A stretch of DNA of 64,000 bases from Helianthus annuus (lineage: Eukaryota; Streptophyta; Magnoliopsida; Asterales; Asteraceae), in assembly GCF_002127325.2 (NCBI RefSeq), contig NC_035437.2, positions 109,148,321-109,212,320 of the forward strand. Direction: 5' to 3'. This document shows, in pieces, positions 43,553 through 57,287 of this stretch. The position numbers and the translations under genes were made by a program. Every line of letters starts with the position of its first letter. Position 1 is the first letter of the stretch. The notes below the pieces were generated by a model. It did no database searches. It saw only the letters and a list, made by a program, of their open reading frames with translations, and had not been told where the DNA came from.

Positions 43553-46081
43553 TGTCACACCCCCAAAATCCCACCTGCGGAGTACTACCGCTTGGAGGCG
43601 TGACTGACCAGGATCCAGCCACCAATCATACTGAACAAGCATATAAATAGTTATAAAAGTCTAACCAATACGATTGGTGTTCAAACAAAACAAAGTTTAA
43701 GTTGTAAGCGGAAGCATAAGTCTTAAAGTTAAAACATAAGTTCAAATGTTTTCAAGTTTAACATGGCACGCAGCAATCCATGTCCCACAACGACTCTCCT
43801 CCATGCAAGCTCCAGCTGAGTACCTATGGTCCTGCAAAGCATGTAGTAACGAGTCAACAACTAGTTGAGTGAGTTCACAGTTGGGTGTTTGTTTTAAGTT
43901 GTTTCGAAAACAGTTTCCTTTATCTGGCGTCCTGCCGTGGGGGTTACCCCATAGTTAAAATCGTGACCTGTTTGTTCCCGGTTACTCTGGCATTCCAGCC
44001 GTGGGGGCTACCCCGTGTTAGTTATCAGGCATTTCGGCCGTGGGGGCTACCCCATGCGTACACTAGACTCGTTACCATATCGACTGCTGACTGTAGTCAT
44101 GTTTATGTGCCCTGAAACTGTCAATGTCTATCATCATTGACGTGCCCCAGATCCATTAGTTCACGCCCGTCCTCTGCGGCACGGTGTGAGGTTTGTCAGA
44201 CCTAAATAGCGCTATCTAACTAATGACCCGCTCGCCATTGGCCCGGCGAATAAGTCGATATAAAAAGGAGGGACTTCGTGATAGAGTTTTGGTCTAGTAC
44301 GAGTTGTCTGTCCGTAAGGACGAGGAATCACATTCCTGAACCATAGCTGTCCTACCCAAGAAGGACGAGGAATCACATTCCTGAACCATTGGTGTCCTAC
44401 CCAAGGAGGACGAGGAATCCACGTTCCTTAACCCCATTCCTAACCCAGGGAATCCCATGCTTTGTAGAGGGTGTGAACTCACCTTGGTTTGCTCGGCAGA
44501 TACACAGAAAGTCAATCAAGTTGTAAGTGGTCAACTACGTCCTAACATAGATACCATTCAATTCAGGTTCAACCCAAGTAGTGCACGTACAAGTAACAAT
44601 CATGGCATACAAGTTCTAGCATGGCAGTTCATCAACAGTCCACAGTAACATTCATGCATTTAGCAGTAACACAGGAAGTCCATAAGTCCGGCCCATTAAC
44701 TTGGGCCCGTAACTAAGCAAGTCCAACAAGCGTGGTCTCGAGTCGAGACTGTGCGGTCTCTAGTCGAGACTGTGCGGTCTCGAGTGTAGCTGACAGAGTC
44801 TCGAGTCGCAATCTGAGGAGGTCTCGGGTCATGCATGTGTTGGTCTCGAGTCGCAACCGGACTCGCAGGCATGGTCTCGGGTCATGCTGTTTGTGTTGAT
44901 CATATGTGGTCTCGAGTCGAGACTAGGGGTTCTCGACTCGCAACCTGTGTCGCAAACTGTGGTCTCGGCTTGTCATGCTATGGTCTCGAGTCGAAACCAG
45001 GGGTCTCGACTCCCCAGCAGTTGCTGATCCTTCGCAGTTTGTACTATCCAATGAAATTCATGCAGAAATATGTACTATCCACTAAACATGTTTTGTTGTC
45101 TAACATTTACCCAAAATGGATCAAACAAATCAGATTTCAAATATTCAAAGCACCTTCATAGCACATTCAACTAGTTCTTCCTATATTCATCATGTTCATC
45201 AAATATTCATAACACAAACAACCCTTATTCAAACAAAATTATGAACCACATCTCACTAGCATGCATCCTATTATGACAAGCATTTGGTTTCCATTCATCA
45301 ATCAATCCAACTTGTATGAACACCCAAACCCTTCGGATCCAAACCCAAGTAAAACCGATAACACCATTCATATTCAAGCATATTACACATTTTAACATAA
45401 CAATGCATTAACTTATTATCATCATCAACCGATTATAACACATAACGAGAAACACTTAGGAACCGATTACTTTGAACATCAAATTCATCATGCATAACTC
45501 AACAAACAACATATTGTCAAATAACTTCATCATACATCATCAACCCAACCACAAAAACAACATGAATCACTAATATTAATAATAAACATCAAGAAACACT
45601 AACCGGTCGATGGGTTTCAAGGGTGTGTATGAAGCTTCCAACCGGGTGTGTGTGTGAGCCGATCCAAGGGTCCAAATCTCCAAATCCGAGAAGGAGGGAG
45701 TGTGTTTGTGAGAGAAAGTAGGAGAGTGTGTGTGTAGAGGAGTATGTGTTGTTTGTCCAAGAAAAATGGCAAGGTTAGCTCTCACTAAGGATTATATGCT
45801 AGTGAGCTAAGTAGGTGCACCCTAATGGGTTTACAAGCCGGCTAAAGGGGGTTTACTGCCCAAATGGCCCAACCGGTTACTGTTCACTCGAGACCACATG
45901 GTCTCGAATCGGGTCCTTGTTGTCTCGGTTCATATACATACACGCATACACATAAACATAACATATAGTTCACATAAGATGTTCACATATATTATTACAC
46001 CAATCATGTCAACTAATCACATAACGTTCAAGCATGTTACATCAAGACACAACGAAAGGTTCTAAATTTCGAGTTGTCACA
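43553..46081 (-). repeat. 5' LTR of Gypsy A
   Basis: 2,529 bp, nearly identical to 35951-38480. The minus-strand TATA candidate (GCATATAATCC, near 45795) lies upstream of the GGTCTCGAGTCG array, which would then be within the transcribed part. Confidence 0.95.
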
Positions 46082-46086
46082 TTGTT

Positions 46087-47190
46087 GAACTTCTTCACAG
46101 TAAGAACTCTGTTGAGAGTATAGCATGCAGCAGAAACCGCTTCAGCCTAGAAATTAATTGGTAACTTAGAATCTGCAAGCATCGTTCTGGCTGTCTCGAT
46201 TAGCGTCCGGTTCTTGCGTTCTGCAACTCCATTTTGCTGAGGAGTGTACGGAGCACTAAACTCATGCAGTATACCTCTTTCATCACAGTATTCCTCCATC
46301 TTACTGTTTTTGAACTCAGTACCATTGTCACTTCGAATTCTACAAATCGGTCTCTGGTACAGATTCTCGATTTTCTTAAACAATACCATCAAACTATCAA
46401 AGGTTTCGTCTTTTGTTTTCAGAAACATGACCCACGAAAATCTGGAGTAGTCATCAGTCACGACCAAACAGTAGGAATCTCCTGTTATACTCTTGACATT
46501 CACTGGACCAAACAAATCCATGTGAAGTCTTTCCAAAGGTCTTGAAACTGAATTGACTTGTTTTGTAGGATGTGACTTTTTCTTTTGTTTGCCCTTGACA
46601 CAACTTATGCACTCCCCTTCCAGATGAAAACCTTTAATATTCACTCCAGTGACCAAGTCGTTATGAACTAAGTGATTCATTTTCCTTAGGTGAATATGCC
46701 CCATCTTTCGGTGCCATAACCTTGACTCTTTCTCCGTTGCTCTGGACACAAAACAATGAGCCTGACCCGTGGTTGTAGTAGCAACGCTCATGTCCAACAC
46801 GTACAGATCATTGACTCTTGGTGCCCTCATGATGACCCACTCTTCAGGTATCACAAATCCCGGTTTCAAGATCAAACATTCTTTGTCGGTGAAATGAGTA
46901 GTATACATCCTGTCACAGATCTGGGAGATACTCAGTAGGTTGTTCTCCAACTCAGCGATGTAGTTAACTCTCTCAAACGTTATAACGCCATTTGACAGCG
47001 TTCCTTCACCTATGATCCTGCCTCCTTGATTACCCACAAAACCCACATAGCCACCATTAATGTTATTCACATCACACAGCAATGCGGTCTTCCCTGTCAT
47101 ATGCCTTGACGCTCCACTATCCATTATCCACCTGGATACAAGTTTTGGAAGATCCTGCACATAACAAATCATCATTTACAACAACTTCAA
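46087..47190 (-). pseudogene. Host Copia protease and integrase
   Basis: The minus-strand frame has the aspartic protease motif (WIMDSGASRHMTG), a GAG-pre-integrase segment with the HHCC finger (LWHRKMGHIHLRKMNHL ... CISCVKGKQ), and the integrase DDE core (LHMDLFGPV, CRIRSDNGTEF, YTPQQNGVAERKNRTLIETA). A TAG at 46149-46147 replaces the Trp expected before AEAV. The frame then runs on as AEAVSAACYTLNRVLTVKKF until Gypsy A cuts it. The right-hand part of pol is at 34201-35945. Confidence 0.9.
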
Positions 47191-47244
47191 GAAAGATGCC
47201 GATTCATGCTTCGCGATCCAGGAAGCTCCGGCAATTCAAACTGT

Positions 47245-48669
47245 TTAGTCAAACATGGTGTCCACCCAGGCCTCATCAGCCTTAGGTGTAACCGTGACTT
47301 TAGCAATTTGAATTTTGAAATTCTTAGACTTAAGAGGTGGAAATTGTGCATCATAATCAACCGTAATTGATTCTTCAGCCTTTTTCACCTCAGGAGTTGA
47401 AACTTTCTTCTCAACTTTAGGTTCAATTTTAGGTTTCCACACCTGTTGAGCTACTGCAACCCTCTTATAAAATTTATCATTTTGATTTACCAACTTCTTT
47501 ACGGGTTCAGTTTTTACTGTCAAGTTGTCGATTTGAACATTTTTCTTCCCAACAACTTTCTTCTCAACATACATCGGTGTTTTACCCTTCACATCAACTT
47601 TCTTTTGTTGAACCTTCACAGCTTCAGTCTTAGGCTTCACATATGTACACTTTCGTGCAATATGACCAACCTGTTCACATCTAAAACAAGTACGAGTATC
47701 AGCTACCCTACTCGTGCCTTCAGACTGAGCCTGTGAAGCTCTTTTCTCAAAAAATTCTTTGTTTGATTTTGTAAAAATTTCCTTTTCTTCATCAGCAAGT
47801 GAACTTGAACTGTTCACAAACTTTTTCTTTTCGACAAACCTCTTGTTTGAAACATTTCTTTTCTGATATGGTTTACCGCCCTGATAACCACCCGACCAGT
47901 TGTTTCTGTTGTTATTGTAAAAACGTGGTGGATAAACAGTTTTCTTGTTGTAAACCCTCTCTTTCTTTCGACTCAGATCGTTCACTGCTGACAACTCGAC
48001 TTCGACCAGTTTGAAAACATTTGTCAATTTGTTCAAATTAACATTCTCTAATGGAAACTCAGAATCCGAAAACAACTTATCCGATCCCGACATCTTGTAC
48101 ATGACAAGATCAGATTCATCATGTAAGTTGTTTTTGGACTTTTGCTTCGGAATGTATTTATCTAGAAAACACCCATCCTCCTCAGAAGTGTCACAATCTG
48201 GTTTTAAGCACTTTGTCTACCACACTTTTCACCACATCATTTTGGACACCCTCTTCATTGGAAGACGTGAACGTGACATCAATGTTCTCAGGAAGTGTAA
48301 CATCACTTTCTTCCTCGATTTCCACCAAACTAGACTGCTTTTTCGTGTAGTTGTCTAAAATTGGCGGTGGAACTTTGTGAAACCCTACACCCGTTCCATC
48401 AGAAAACACATCCTCACCAGCTTTGTTTTTCCCTATAGGTTTGGGAACAATATGCTGCAAAACAAAGCTAGCTGAGCTATAACTGTTTAATTTTAACTGA
48501 ATTCTTTCATTTTCAATTTCAATTTCTTGAACTTTAAGTTTTAGTTTAGCAATTTCATCCAGTTGTTTGTTAATTGATTCTTCTTTTAATCTCAAAACAG
48601 CTCTTAGATGTTCATTTTCTTTAGATGTTTTTCCATTTCGATCATCACTATCTTTGACAACGCTTTTCA
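47245..48669 (-). pseudogene. Host Copia gag, C-terminal part
   Basis: Two minus-strand pieces, 48669-48191 and 48102-47245, are separated by a frameshift near 48190. The first has a leucine/glutamate coiled coil (EIAKLKLKVQEIEIENERIQ) and LPENIDVTFTSSNEEG. The second has a CCHC knuckle CFRCEQVGHIARKC in a basic Lys-rich context and ends KADEAWVDTMFD. Order and motifs match the gag of the 7.1-kb element (LPENIDVTYTSS, CFQCKTVGHVARNC, QAWVD). The N-terminal half lies beyond Gypsy B at 62805-64000. Confidence 0.88.
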
Positions 48670-51600
48670 TGTCACACCCTGGCTTTGCGGAAGCGTGGTT
48701 AATTTGGTGTGACTTCTTAATACCATAGCTTAATCATAACAAGCTATATGAATTAAAAATATGCAAGATCATCCATTGATAATAAAAATATTAAACATTG
48801 TCTTAACGGGTTAACACCCAACAACCATAACTTTGTCTAAACATTACAAATGCAAACTTAAAGTAAACATGGTTCAGGGACTGTGACTTGTCCAGGAAAG
48901 AGTCACAAGTCTCGAACCCTGGATGACCTCGGGCCTAATGCAGCGGAAAACAAGCCATACCGCGCCAGATCGTTAGTTTCCTGAAATACATGTAAGTTGA
49001 AAAATCAACAATAATGTTGAGCGAGTTCATGCGAAAGTGAGTATATAAACCTTTATCTTTGTCAAAAACCTGGTATGTAGCAAATAAGGAAAAAGAGATC
49101 ACCAATGGTTTGCAAGGCCATTGATATGTGTGAAGTGCAAGTAGGAAGACTCAAACCTAGCGGATTTATGCGTCGGGCACTAAGTCACCCCGAGGTCCGT
49201 TCAGCTGGACCTGGGGCTGGGCTCGCTACACCCAGATAGATCTACCGCTCCTGTCCCTCGGTCCTACTATGAGGATTAATGGCCTCAAGTTTCCGCCTAC
49301 CCACTCACATGATCTAAGTAACAAACCTCCTTACGCTAATCATACCATGTATAAACATATACATAATCATTGTAATATGTATTTCACCCCCGCAGTTTAG
49401 AAAACTGAAAACAGTTAAGAGAAAAGGGGGACATGAACTCACAGTCAGTGCGTCGCTAAATCAAGCACTCCAAAAGTCCGAAAGCTGTGCAACGACCTAC
49501 ATGTGCTAATTCTATTAGACGGATGGCCGTGCTTTAGCTTCATAGTTTAATTTTCGGGAAACAGTTAGACAACCGTTCCTTGTATATATTTGGTAGTTAA
49601 TCTCCTTCCCAAGGGTGGGGGAATTAATACATGTGCGTTTATGATATTAAGTCTCACTTAATATATTTTATTTCTCATTCCAAAATATAATTATTTTTCT
49701 CAAAAATAATATATTTTCTCTTCGTATAATACTTTCCAAAATAATACGTTGACAATATCCGCATTTATGAATATTTCCGGATAAGGCGTAAGTTACGTTT
49801 TGGCGATTTAGTGGTAATAATAATTACCGTTGTAACTTATATGTTTGTCGTGTAGGCGTTGGTATTATTTTGGGTTCGTTACAGTTTGTAAATATTATTT
49901 TTACTCTAAAAATAATATTTATATATTTTCACAAAATAATCATAAACAGTGTGGTGAAAAAAAATATATTTATCGAATAAATATTTATCACGTTTAGTTT
50001 TTGTGAAAATCCCACCTCCGATTATTTAATAAATAAAGTCATGGCGAAATGTATTTTGAAAACATCTCAAAATAGTTTAACACTTGCAAATAATTCTAAG
50101 TGCTAGATTTTAGAAAAATTTCGCCAGAGTTTCCCCTGTAACTGGAGGTGGCCACGCTTTCAAGCGTATCATTTTCTTTTACAAAATCACTTCAACAATT
50201 TCTTTAATCAGCCAATCAAGTTCCGATACTTCAAACCAGTTTTAACACATCGATCTTGTAGACTAGTATGTAAAGTTGCGTTGTTACATGAACTTGTAAT
50301 TTTTCCGAAAGTCGTAATGTAGATCACCTTATATTTAGTGGATCTATGTATAAAATAGTTTAGTCTTGTAAAAACCCCGTTTTTGGAACAAATCATCCTT
50401 TACAACTTCCCGACAACTTTTATAAAAATTGTTATTTTGTCGGATCTTTCGTTTCACAAGTGTTTATACACTTGTAGTTTGTAAAAATCATATTTGTTAA
50501 CATGTCATCCAACTTTTATAAAACATGATTTTCTCGACACTTGGTTCTACGAATATACCACTTGTACATACGTAGATCGGCTCGTTTTAAATACTATTTT
50601 ACAAGTCAAAATACTTTTACAGAAGTTCATGTTTCTCGTGTGGTGGAGTTTCACCTTTTAACCCTCGTACCGACAAAAACAAGCTTATGTCAAGATTTGT
50701 GATCTTAACAAAGGCGGGTTAAACGATGATAAGAGCCACCACAACGTAGATCGGGCCTCAATAATCAACATATTCGAATACTACGACTTTTACACATGTT
50801 ATGAGCTTTTAACCAACAATATTCGAGTTTTAGTAGCCTTTAAAGATTCAAAACGCATGATTCCGACTTTTAACCGTTAAAAATCATATTAACCACTTTA
50901 GATACGATCAAGAGCGAGTTTTAAACGTTATACCTCTAGCTCGGGGCTAGGGAAGATCTTTGGCGAAAATGGCGTGGATAAAAGCAAATGGGTGAGGTCC
51001 TTCAACTTCCGCTTGCTTCAAGCTTCCTTATACGTGACCCGAACACCTTGTATAAGCTTGGAATGGCTAGACAAGAACTCAAAAATGGTGGTGGACAAGT
51101 GTGGGTGTTCGGCCGAGAATGGAGCAAGAGGGAGAGAGAGTTGTTTGGTGAAATGGATGTGAAGTCTCTAATGTGTTTAGCTTGGATTTTATAGGCAAAG
51201 TTGTGTTCTTCGTCCATCGGTTCTTATGTCTTCTTGATATCCAACATAAGTAATATAAAAATCAAAAATTGTACTCCCCTTGTCCCCTTGGTTGGCCGAT
51301 CTCTTTAGGGGGAAAGGACATCCGGTTCGTTTCCAATCATTCAGTTAGAGTTCAGTTATGTTAAGTCGGTTATCTTTAGGGATTAACCCCGTTAGTTATA
51401 TGATGCGTTATAAAGCGGGTGTTAGAGTAATTAGGGACCCTAACTGGCTCAGAAAAAGACTAATAATATTTCTGGCAATATTTTTATGTTCCGGGTATAG
51501 TCCGGTTGTTCGGTTGGATAGTAATCCGTTAAAGTGCTTAAGTAATCCTTCAAGCGTCGTAAATAATATTTTTAGCGACACAATTTATTCTGCAAAGTGT

Positions 51601-52071
51601 CAGGAATATTTCCCCATGTTTTGGCACTTTATTAATTAGCTAGAAGCTAGTGTGTTGATAAAAATGCTGTGTTTTGTGCTTAGAGTACGTTTTAGGCACA
51701 TCCAATCTCTGTATCTTATTCCTAGAGACGCAGTTTAACAACCCCTGTATCCCTACACACACTATGGGTGTAGTAAAATATTTCTGGCTCATTCAGGCCT
51801 TTAGAGGCAGTGTCTGCCTGATGCTGGCTATATCAGCATGTTCAATAGGTTATCCGTCCAAATGCTACTGTGCTTTTGTGCATCATGTTTGTCACTAGAG
51901 TTTAGTAAGTAAATAATGTAGTGACGGAAAAATCAAAGTATGATGCAGATATGTACAAGTATTAACAATCAGGTAGCAGTTTATCAGAAATCTCAGTTAA
52001 GCACAGTAATTAGGCAACAATTAATAGTTAATTAAGTCGTACGGATACCTGGTTTTGTGAGGGTTGTCACA
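48670..52071 (-). repeat. 3' LTR of Gypsy B
   Basis: The minus strand starts TGTGACAACCCTCAC at 52071 and ends GGGTGTGACA at 48670. Short ORFs at 50208-51898 recur at the same place in the other LTR and are not genes. Confidence 0.95.
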
Positions 52072-52082
52072 TTCTCCCCCCG
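52072..52082 (-). promoter_or_regulatory. Polypurine tract of Gypsy B
   Basis: Minus CGGGGGGAGAA directly precedes the 3' LTR and follows GGACGAAATTTATTTAA, the layout usual for plant chromoviruses. Confidence 0.9.
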
Positions 52083-52106
52083 TTAAATAAATTTCGTCCT
52101 GAAATT

Positions 52107-55100
52107 TTAAATTCTGCTTGTAGAAGCAGGGTTCTCAGGAAATAAGTGGGGGTATTTCTCCTTCATTCGGTCTTCACGCTCCCAGGTGAACTCAGGACCA
52201 TGTCTAGCATTCCAGCGAACCTTGACGAGCTTGACACTGCTCCGGCGGGTCTTGTTCACTTTCCAATCCGTGACCTCGACAGGTTCTTTAACGAAATGGA
52301 GTGTGTCATCAATATGAATTTCGTCGGTAGGAATGGCAACGTTAACTTGAGTTGGACTTCTCTTCAGATTAGATACATGAAATGTATCGTGAACATTATT
52401 CAGTTCGGCAGGTAGATCCAACTTGTATGCTACGGTCCCAATTCTTTCCAAAACCTTGAAAGGACCAATGTAGCGCGGATTCAACTTCCCACGCTTCCCA
52501 AAGCGTGCCACACCCTTCCAGGTGATACCTTCAACAAAACCATATCCCCAACCTCAAACTCTTGAAGTTTCCTTTTCAGATTTGCGTAGGTCTTCTGACG
52601 GTCACGAGCCGCACTAATGCGATCTCGGATTTGCGCGATCTTATCTGTAGTTTCCTGAACTACATCGGGACCTACCAATTGTCTATCACCTGCGTCAGAC
52701 CAACAGAGCGGCGACCTGCACTTGCGCCCATATAAAGCTTCGAATGGCGCGGCACCAATACTGGTGTGGTAGCTGTTGTTGTATGAAAATTCAACCAGGG
52801 GTAAATGCTTATCCCAGCTACCGCCTAAATCCATAACACATGCTCTCAGCATGTCCTCCAATGTCTGAATCGTCCGCTCGCTTTGACCGTCGATCTGCGG
52901 GTGAAAAGCTGTGCTCATATTCAGCTTTGAGCCAAAAGCTTCCTGGAAGGATTGCCATACTCTTGACATGAACCTTCCGTCTCTATCAGAGATAATCGAG
53001 AGAGGTACTCCATGGCGTGCAACAATCTCTCTCATGTAGATTTCAGCCAATTTGCTTGTATTATCCTTCTCGCGGATAGGTAAGAAGTGTGCTGACTTCG
53101 TTAAGCGATCCACTATCACCCAGATAGTGTCATGGCCTTTTGGCGTTCTTGGCAACTTCGTAATAAGATCCATGGAGATTTCTTCCCACTTCCACTGGGG
53201 AATTTTTGGTTTCTGCAGAAGTCCCGAAGGCTTCTGGTATTCCGCCTTAACTTTGGCGCAAGTTAAACATTTGCTCACGTAAATAGCAACATCGCCTTTC
53301 ATCCTAGGCCACCAGTAATAATCTTTAAGATCCTGGTACATCTTATCCGCTCCAGGGTGGATAGAGTACCGCGACTTGTGAGCTTCATCAAAGATAACCT
53401 CTCTTAAACCACCAAACAGAGGAACCCAAACCCTTTTCTCAAAACACAACGTTCCTTCCCTGTTTGGCACCAAAATCTTCTCCATCCCACGGAGATATTC
53501 TTCCTCAAGGTTTCCCTCCTTGAGAGCTTCCTTCTGTGCTGCACGAACGCGCGAGGAAAGGTCGGTTTGAATTATCATTTCCATAGCCCTAACCCTTATG
53601 GGCTTGATTCTCTCTTTACGACTTAGGGCATCAGCGACCACATTCGCCTTCCCTGGATGATACTTGATCTCGCAGTCGTAATCGTTCAACAACTCGACCC
53701 ATCGCCTTTGCCTCATATTCAACTCCTTCTGATTGAATATAGGCTGGAGGCTCTTGTGATCTGTGAAGATTGTGCACTTTGTACCGTAAAGGTAGTGTCT
53801 CCAGATCTTCAAGGCAAAAACCACTGCGCCTAGCTCCAGATCATGAGTGGTATAGTTCTTTTCGTGCACTTTCAGTTGGCGTGATGCGTAGGCGATAACC
53901 TTTTGACGTTGCATCAACACACAACCCAATCCTTGACGCGATGCGTCGCAGTATACCACGAAATCGTCAGTGCCTTCTGGTAGAGCTAAGATTGGCGCGT
54001 TGCAAAGCTTATCTTTCAATATCTGAAACGCCTCATCCTGTTTGATTCCCCAATCAAACTTCTTATCCTTTTGCGTGAGGAGTGTCAATGGTTGAGCGAT
54101 TTTCGAGAAATCCTCAATAAACCTCCTGTAGTAGCCAGCCAAACCCAAGAATTGGCGAATCTCGGTTGGCGTCTTTGGCGTTTCCCAATCTTTGATCGCC
54201 TCGATTTTGGTGGGATCCACGTGGATTCCATCTCCATTCACCACGTGTCCAAGGAATTGCACTTCTCTTAGCCAAAACTCACACTTAGAGAATTTGGCGT
54301 ACAACTGTTCCTTCTTTAGCAGCTCCAGAATGGCTCTAAGATGCTGCTCGTGCTCAGCCTTTGTCTTCGAATAAATCAGGATGTCATCGATGAATACAAT
54401 CACAAACTTATCCAGGTACGGCTTACAAACTCGGTTCATCAAATCCATGAACACTGCAGGTGCGTTTGTCAATCCAAATGGCATAACGAGGAACTCGTAG
54501 TGTCCATATCGAGTTCTGAAGGCTGTCTTCGGGATACTCTCCTCCTGTATCCGTAGCTGATGGTATCCAGATCGAAGATCGATCTTTGAATAGAAGCTTG
54601 AACCTTGAAGCTGGTCGAACAGATCATCGATTCTTGGCAGGGGATACCTATTCTTGATCGTCAGCTTGTTCAACTCTCTGTAGTCAATGCACATACGGAA
54701 ACTACCGTCCTTCTTCTTCACAAACAAAACTGGAGCTCCCCAAGGCGAGAAGCTTGGTCGGATAAAACCCTTGTCTAACAACTCTTGAAGTTGTGTCGAC
54801 AGTTCTTGCATCTCAGACGGAGCAAGTCTGTAAGGTGCCTTAGCCACAGGCGCAGCGCCTGGAACTAAGTCGATGCGAAACTCCACTTGCCTTTGAGGTG
54901 GCAAGCCAGGCAAGTCTTCTGGAAAGACTTCTGGGTATTCCCTCACGACAGGGATGTCTTCGATCTTCGGCTCAGCAGCCTTTTTATCCACAATGTGTGC
55001 CAGAAAAGCAACACATCCCTTCTGCAAACACTTTCTCGCTTTCAGGCAGCTAATCATCCTTAACGGCGTCTCACGCTTCTCCCCATGAACAACAATGGTC

Positions 55101-56805
55101 TCACCATCATCGGTCGGGATACGAATAACCTTCTCGTGACAAACTATCTCTGCCTTGTTACTCGATAACCAATCCATCCCAACTACCACGTCGAAGCTTC
55201 CCAACTGGACTGGTAGTAGATCGAGAGCAAACTCACGCTCTCCCAGTTCGATTACGCAACCTCGAATCACCTCGTTAGCTTCTACTAACTTCCCATTCGC
55301 TAATTCGATCGAGTATGGAATATCTAACTTACTAGCGGCTAAACCAAGCATGCTTCTAAATTCTAGCGATACGAAGCTATAATCGGCACCAGTATCAAAC
55401 AAAACGGATGCATAGCGTTGGTTTACAGGGAACGTACCAGTGACAACATTGGGATCCTGGCGCGCTTCCTTGGCTTCCATGTTAAAAACTCTTCCACGTG
55501 CCTGGTTTAATTCTGGGCAATTCCTCTTGTAATGCCCTTGATCTCCACAGTTGAAACATCCGGGCCTCTGCCCGTTTCCACCATTGTTTCCAGCTTGATG
55601 GTTTCACTGGTTCCGATTCATGGCGCCCGCTTGGTTAGCATTATTGGCACGGTTCCCATCACCTCCCTGGTTTCCTTGTGGGCGGTTCCCGTTACCACCA
55701 CGGTTATTCCTATATCCAGATCCTCCCTGGCCTCCCCGGCCAGCACTAGCCCAACAAAAATCCTTCGTATGACCAGTCTTCCCACATGATTCACAAACTC
55801 TTAGGCTGCAACGACCAGAGTGATGTCGTTGGCATGAGTTGCACTTGGGTTGTGCACCCATGTATCCCTTCCCTTTCTTTTTACTACCAGCTGTATCTGG
55901 CGCTGGCGCGTTCTGCTCTCCTTTCTTAACCACCATCCCGGTGCCCTGCTTGAAATTCGAAAATTTTCGCTTGTTTCCACCTGACGACTCCACGTGAGTC
56001 TCTTTCTTCTTCGGCTCGCCTTCATCAAACTTGTTCAACCGAATTGCCTCTTCGGTGAGAGCCACACTCAAATCAATGGCTTCAGTGATTGTCGCTGGTT
56101 TGGAAGAGGTCACCATGCTGATTATTTGAGGAGCTAGTCCCCAAATGAAGCGCTCAATTCTCTTGAACTCCGGTGTAACCATGTAGGGTACCACATGCGA
56201 CAAATCGTGGAACCTCTGAACATACTCAGCTATCTTGGGACCTTCCATCTTCAGGTGCCAGAATTCGGTCTCTAACCTCTGGATTTCAGCGCGAGAACAG
56301 TACTTTTTGCGCATGAGTTCTTTCAATTCAGTCTAGGTCAGTGCGTAAGCCGTAGCTTCGCCAAGGGTCTGGACCTGTAGATTCCACCAGGATAGGGCTC
56401 CATCCACAAATAGCCCTGAGATGTAAGTGACTTGTTGATCCAGCGCGCATTTGCTCATGCGAAGTACGGACTCGGTTTTCTCAGCCCAGCGAACGAAGGA
56501 GACAGCACCTCCTGTGCCATCGAAGTTTACGGGCTTACAGTCCAAAAATTGTTTGTAGGTGCACCCTGCACATACATTACAACATAGGAACGGCATTAGC
56601 ATCTGCTAAAGGAATCCATTTAGGCCATGGTATGTCTTATTGACTTAGGGTTACCATGAGGAGGATTTTGGTTGCCGTTAATGTTCGAGCTACTTCCGCT
56701 TGGTCCTCCTTAAGAGGCAGCATATTGAGCAATGGCATTAGCGATAACTTGCTGTAGTTCTTCATGAGTGGTAGGCATCGGCTGTGGCTGACGTCTTGGC
56801 GCCAT
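52107..56805 (-). pseudogene. Gypsy B gag-pol polyprotein, stops and a frameshift
   Basis: Exon 1 is 56805-56655 (MAPRRQPQPMPTTHEELQQV..) with TAA at 56712-56710; an 89-bp intron follows; exon 2 starts at 56565. Gag (FLDCKPVNFDGTGGAVSFVR, ALSWWNLQVQ) has TAG at 56335-56333, then CCHC knuckles ([28 protein letters not shown] after TGA 55606-55604). Pol is in the same frame: protease ([15 protein letters not shown]), RT ([12 protein letters not shown]), RNase H ([16 protein letters not shown]), integrase ([42 protein letters not shown]). Near 52521 a 1-base loss ([11 protein letters not shown] expected) shifts the frame. The integrase tail and chromodomain-like end ([20 protein letters not shown]) continue at 52511-52107. 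HPQTDGQ is HPQIDGQ here. Confidence 0.92.
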
Positions 56806-56879
56806 CTTCTAAAGATGTGTATGTTGGTCAGGCCATAGTAAGCATACGATTATAGTAATAGTAATAGCACATAACATCT

Positions 56880-57010
56880 CATGTTATCAATATATCACAC
56901 ACAACATCCCATGTTATAATCATTATACACACAACATCCCATGTCCCAACATCCCATGTCACAAGTATTATATATATAACATCCCATGTCCCAACATCCC
57001 ATGTCACAAA
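56880..57010. repeat. ACATCCCATGT repeat cluster in the Gypsy B leader
   Basis: Seven copies of AACATC(C/T)CATGT, each with ACAT/ATGT inverted ends, at irregular 15-40-bp spacing. The cluster lies just upstream (minus strand) of the gag start. Confidence 0.85.
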
Positions 57011-57287
57011 AATATAAATATGAAATCAAGTGCATCAGATATGGTGAGAATACCGCGATTGCTACATATATCGAGACCATAAAGTGTAGTAAGTGTGTCA
57101 TACAACCATCAATCAAATAGGGGCTACATCACCCCTGTACAAAACTATATCATATCAGTATCACATACATCCGGTACATCAAATAAGTATCAACAAAAGT
57201 CAGAAATCATCAGATGGTCTCCAAAAGGCTGTGCAGTCACAATCGCTGTCGTCTCACCAACGTCTACCACTATGGCACCGATGAGCT

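Larger units (their letters stand above)
35951..46081 (-). mobile_element. Gypsy element A (Tekay-like chromovirus), 10.1 kb
   Basis: LTRs of 2,530 and 2,529 bp, TG...CA ends, a tRNA-iMet primer site, a spliced gag, one gag-pol frame, and a C terminus with a chromodomain-like segment. The LTRs differ at about 30 positions plus a 1-bp indel, roughly 1.3 percent. It sits inside the integrase coding sequence of the host Copia element in the same orientation. Two nonsense codons make the copy defective. Confidence 0.95.
35946..46086. repeat. Target-site duplication TTGTT around Gypsy A
   Basis: TTGTT at 35946-35950 is repeated at 46082-46086. Removing the element and one copy restores the host integrase frame (..TVKKFN / NKTCFEL..). 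Confidence 0.95.

Noticed and set aside
50974..51898. ORFs of 62-93 residues repeated at 61707-62631
   Set aside because: They are duplicated because they lie in the two Gypsy B LTRs. There is no sign of coding constraint.
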